Positions 13,463 through 15,291 of a stretch of DNA of 15,291 nucleotides are shown piece after piece. Each line of letters starts with the position of its first letter. The first letter of the stretch is position 1. The notes beneath the pieces are model-generated. The model made no database searches. It saw only the letters and a list, made by a program, of their open reading frames with translations, and was not told the origin of the DNA. Both the position numbers and the translations under genes were made by a program. Source of the stretch: DASRHT01 sp035293765 (GTDB lineage Bacteria; Chloroflexota; Ktedonobacteria; Ktedonobacterales; Ktedonobacteraceae). The stretch is from positions 1 to 15,291 of the forward strand of contig DATGMF010000028.1 of assembly GCA_035293765.1 (NCBI GenBank), read 5' to 3'.

Positions 13463-15046
13463 TTATCCTTGCCTCAAAACCTCTCGGCGCGCTGCCAGCC
13501 GCCAGCGACTGCTCTCTTCGCCATTGCTTCCGCCCGTAACCGGCTGCCTGCGCAATTTCTCTTCCTCCGCCTGCTCCTGCATAAGCAAGCTTCCGATGAT
13601 AGCGGCAACCTGGGCAGCAGAGATGTCACCATCCGTCATACCAACCTGATCTTCCTCTGTTGCCGAACGTTGTTTACGCGTATCCCATTCCTCGGCAATA
13701 AAGTCGGTGGACATATCGCCAGCGATGAAGCGGGGATGCTCCATCAGCCAGCGGGCAAAGGGCAGGGTTGTGCGTACGCCAACAACATGGTATTCGGCGA
13801 GGGCGCGGCGCATGCGCGCAATGGCCTGCGCCCGATCCTTGCCCCAGACGATCAGCTTCGACAGGAGGGGATCGTAAAAGAGCGGCACCTGCAAACCAGG
13901 GTACAGGCTGCTATCGACGCGTACCCCCGGCCCTGATGGCTCCTGCACCGCCAGAACCGCTCCGGTGGCCGGAAGGAAGCGGTTCTCGGGGTCCTCCGCC
14001 GAGATACGGCACTCCATCGCCGAGCCGCGCAGCTCGATCTGCTCCTGAGTGAAGGAGAGAGGCAGGCCAGCGGCCACGCGAAACTGTTCCTGTACCAGGT
14101 CCACCCCGGTACACCACTCGGTCACGGGATGCTCTACCTGGATGCGCGCGTTGACCTCTAAGAAGTAGAAATTGCGGTCCGGCCCGACCAGGAATTCAGC
14201 CGTACCGGCATTGACGTAGCGAATGGTGCGGATCAAATTCACGGTAGCCGAAGTCATACGTTCGCGCAATGCGGCATCCACGATGGGAGAGGGCGATTCC
14301 TCGACCAGCTTCTGATGGCGGCGCTGGACGCTGCACTCGCGCTCGCCCAGATGCACCACATTCCCGTGCGTATCAGCAATAAACTGTACCTCGATATGGC
14401 GGGCGGGCGCGATGGCTTTCTCCAGATAGACACGGCCATCACCGAACGCGCTCCTGGCTTCGCTGCGAGCCGTACGCAGGGATGAGAGGAGGTCTTTAGG
14501 CTCGCGCACAAAACGAATGCCCTTCCCACCGCCGCCGGCAGCGGCTTTTAACAAAATGGGATAGCCCAGTTGTTCGGCAATCTCCACCGCCAGTTCATCG
14601 CCTTCAACATCGGCCATTGCTCCAGGCACAATTGGCACTCCCGCGGCCTGGGCGGTACGGCGAGCGGCTGTCTTCTCGCCCATCGCCAATTGCGCTTCTA
14701 CCGGTGGCCCAACGAAGATCAGCCCGGCATCCTGACACGCCTCAACAAAGGTTGCATTCTCCGCCAAAAAACCATAGCCCGGGTGAACTGCCTGCGCCCC
14801 CGAACGTTTTGCCACATCAATCAATGTTGGGATGTGCAAATAGCTTTTGGTCGCCTGAGCGGGACCGATATAATAAGCTTCATCGGCCATGCGTACATGC
14901 AGTGCGCTGCGGTCTGCTTCGCTATATACCGCCACGCTCTTCAATCCCAGTTCCCGGCAGGCGCGAATGACGCGGAGAGCAATCTCCCCCCGGTTGGCAA
15001 TAAGCACCTTTTGAAAAGGCCACTGAGCTACAGAGAAAGCATCCAT
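13463..15046 (-). CDS. accC: Biotin carboxylase subunit of acetyl-CoA/acyl-CoA carboxylase, with C-terminal extension
   Basis: The ATP-dependent enzyme that carboxylates biotin on the carrier protein, first half-reaction of acetyl-, propionyl- or related CoA carboxylases. Of 527 residues, 10-450 are a complete biotin carboxylase: FQKVLIANRGEIA (11-23), VHPGYGFLAEN (88-98), the ATP loop AGGGGKGIRF (170-179), RRHQKLVEE with Lys246 (242-250), and FLEVNARIQVEHPVTE (295-310), holding metal ligand Glu297 and catalytic Arg301. Residues 451-527 are extra: a charged, probably helical tail with SSRWRLAARREVL (512-524), not present in the 450-residue E. coli form and without a biotin MKM site. ATG 15046 is chosen because TTGGAG lies 8 nt upstream; two further in-frame ATGs upstream have none. 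No biotin-carrier or transferase gene is adjacent, so the partners are elsewhere and the acyl-CoA substrate is open. Confidence 0.92.
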   Translation of the reverse strand: MDAFSVAQWPFQKVLIANRGEIALRVIRACRELGLKSVAVYSEADRSALHVRMADEAYYIGPAQATKSYLHIPTLIDVAKRSGAQAVHPGYGFLAENATFVEACQDAGLIFVGPPVEAQLAMGEKTAARRTAQAAGVPIVPGAMADVEGDELAVEIAEQLGYPILLKAAAGGGGKGIRFVREPKDLLSSLRTARSEARSAFGDGRVYLEKAIAPARHIEVQFIADTHGNVVHLGERECSVQRRHQKLVEESPSPIVDAALRERMTSATVNLIRTIRYVNAGTAEFLVGPDRNFYFLEVNARIQVEHPVTEWCTGVDLVQEQFRVAAGLPLSFTQEQIELRGSAMECRISAEDPENRFLPATGAVLAVQEPSGPGVRVDSSLYPGLQVPLFYDPLLSKLIVWGKDRAQAIARMRRALAEYHVVGVRTTLPFARWLMEHPRFIAGDMSTDFIAEEWDTRKQRSATEEDQVGMTDGDISAAQVAAIIGSLLMQEQAEEEKLRRQPVTGGSNGEESSRWRLAARREVLRQG

Positions 15047-15054
15047 AACGGCTG

Positions 15055-15060
15055 CTCCAA
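15055..15060 (-). promoter_or_regulatory. Ribosome binding site that sets the accC start
   Basis: On the minus strand TTGGAG lies 8 nt before the ATG at 15046. The upstream in-frame ATGs at 15067 and 15088 lack any such site. Confidence 0.7.
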
Positions 15061-15073
15061 TCTTCATAAACAA

Positions 15074-15114
15074 ATGTATACATAACATGCATCCATGTGC
15101 AACAAATTTTGTTG
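15074..15114. repeat. Three closely packed palindromes between tnpB and accC
   Basis: ATGTATACAT (15074-15083), ACATG/CATGT with a 4-nt loop (15085-15098) and CAACAAATTTTGTTG (15100-15114, odd-length palindrome) follow one another. They lie in the accC leader and within about 90 bp of the transposon-type gene. They may be operator sites for accC or hairpins of an insertion-sequence end. Confidence 0.55.
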
Positions 15115-15159
15115 TTGCTGCTTCAATCCCAACTGCCGCAATGCTGTCATATTGGGGTC

Positions 15160-15291
15160 TTACGTCAAGTCCACAGCCAGGTTACCGTCTTCGTCCGAGC
15201 CAGTACCGCCGACGACGTGATCAATCAGCCCGATCACGTACAGGGCTTCGCACAAAATATTGAGCGCGGCGTTATGATCGCGATCTTGCGC
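15160..15291 (-). CDS. tnpB: C-terminus of an IS200/IS605-type TnpB/OrfB protein (runs off the right edge)
   Basis: The last 43 codons before a TAA at 15160-15162 are open to the window end. They begin AQDRDHNAALNIL, the conserved DRDxNAAxNI end motif of TnpB-family RNA-guided nucleases (the last RuvC acidic residue, here the first or second Asp of DRD). The 30 residues after it (ending GSDEDGNLAVDLT) are variable in the family. Whether the gene is intact upstream cannot be seen. It lies 113 bp upstream of accC and on the same strand. TnpB uses an RNA made from the transposon's right end as guide scaffold, so such an RNA could come from this segment. Confidence 0.78.
   Translation of the reverse strand, partial: AQDRDHNAALNILCEALYVIGLIDHVVGGTGSDEDGNLAVDLT

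Noticed and set aside
13448..13936. 162-residue plus-strand ORF
   Set aside because: Antisense to accC, whose protein motifs are unmistakable.
15047..15088. Start of accC at the first in-frame ATG (15088)
   Set aside because: No ribosome binding site; it would lie in the palindrome cluster, and the extra residues are not family-like.

Overview
The window reads as a chromosomal segment from a Gram-positive-like, GC-moderate bacterium, most probably Chloroflexota and perhaps Ktedonobacteria. That placement is an inference from the gene set: a long TauE-type exporter, a PIG-V-like glycosyltransferase, RNase Y, a Pro/Thr/Ser-linker phosphoesterase, and dispersed GTAGGGGCAA-type hairpin repeats. 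No database search was possible. Gene density is ordinary, with short intergenic regions and both strands used.

Layout. (1) Bases 1-228 hold the start of a leftward unknown membrane protein cut by the window edge. (2) Bases 414-2158, leftward, hold a membrane-anchored phosphoesterase followed by a BcrC-like undecaprenyl-diphosphatase, probably one operon. (3) Bases 2452-4745, rightward, hold an OmpR-type response regulator and its histidine kinase, joined by a 4-bp start/stop overlap. (4) Bases 4623-5960, leftward, hold a DUF1634-TauE/SafE fusion transporter whose 3' end overlaps the kinase tail to tail by 123 bp. (5) Bases 6227-7660, rightward, hold a thiolase and a doubtful 78-residue ORF. 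(6) Bases 7675-7800 hold three copies of a 27-bp hairpin repeat, followed by a leftward Nudix hydrolase. (7) Bases 8468-9781 encode a PIG-V-like membrane mannosyltransferase behind a strong promoter and a palindrome-rich leader. (8) Bases 10153-13399, rightward, hold RNase Y, a PHP-domain phosphoesterase of the YciV/TrpH type, and signal peptidase I. (9) Bases 13463-15046, leftward, hold an acyl-CoA/acetyl-CoA carboxylase biotin-carboxylase subunit with a C-terminal extension, separated from lepB by a 34-bp perfect-palindrome terminator. (10) The last 132 bases hold the C-terminus of a TnpB/OrfB-type IS200/IS605 protein, cut by the window edge.

Most genes are housekeeping: cell-envelope lipid recycling, sensing, anion export, acyl-CoA metabolism, RNA turnover and protein secretion. 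I found no convincing new multi-gene system. The points most worth a second look are non-coding. They are the dense TTGATA/palindrome leader before the mannosyltransferase, the long inverted repeats upstream of the response regulator and between rny and the PHP gene, and a hairpin touching the lepB ribosome binding site. Among proteins, the DUF1634-TauE fusion and the in-register antisense overlap with the kinase stand out.
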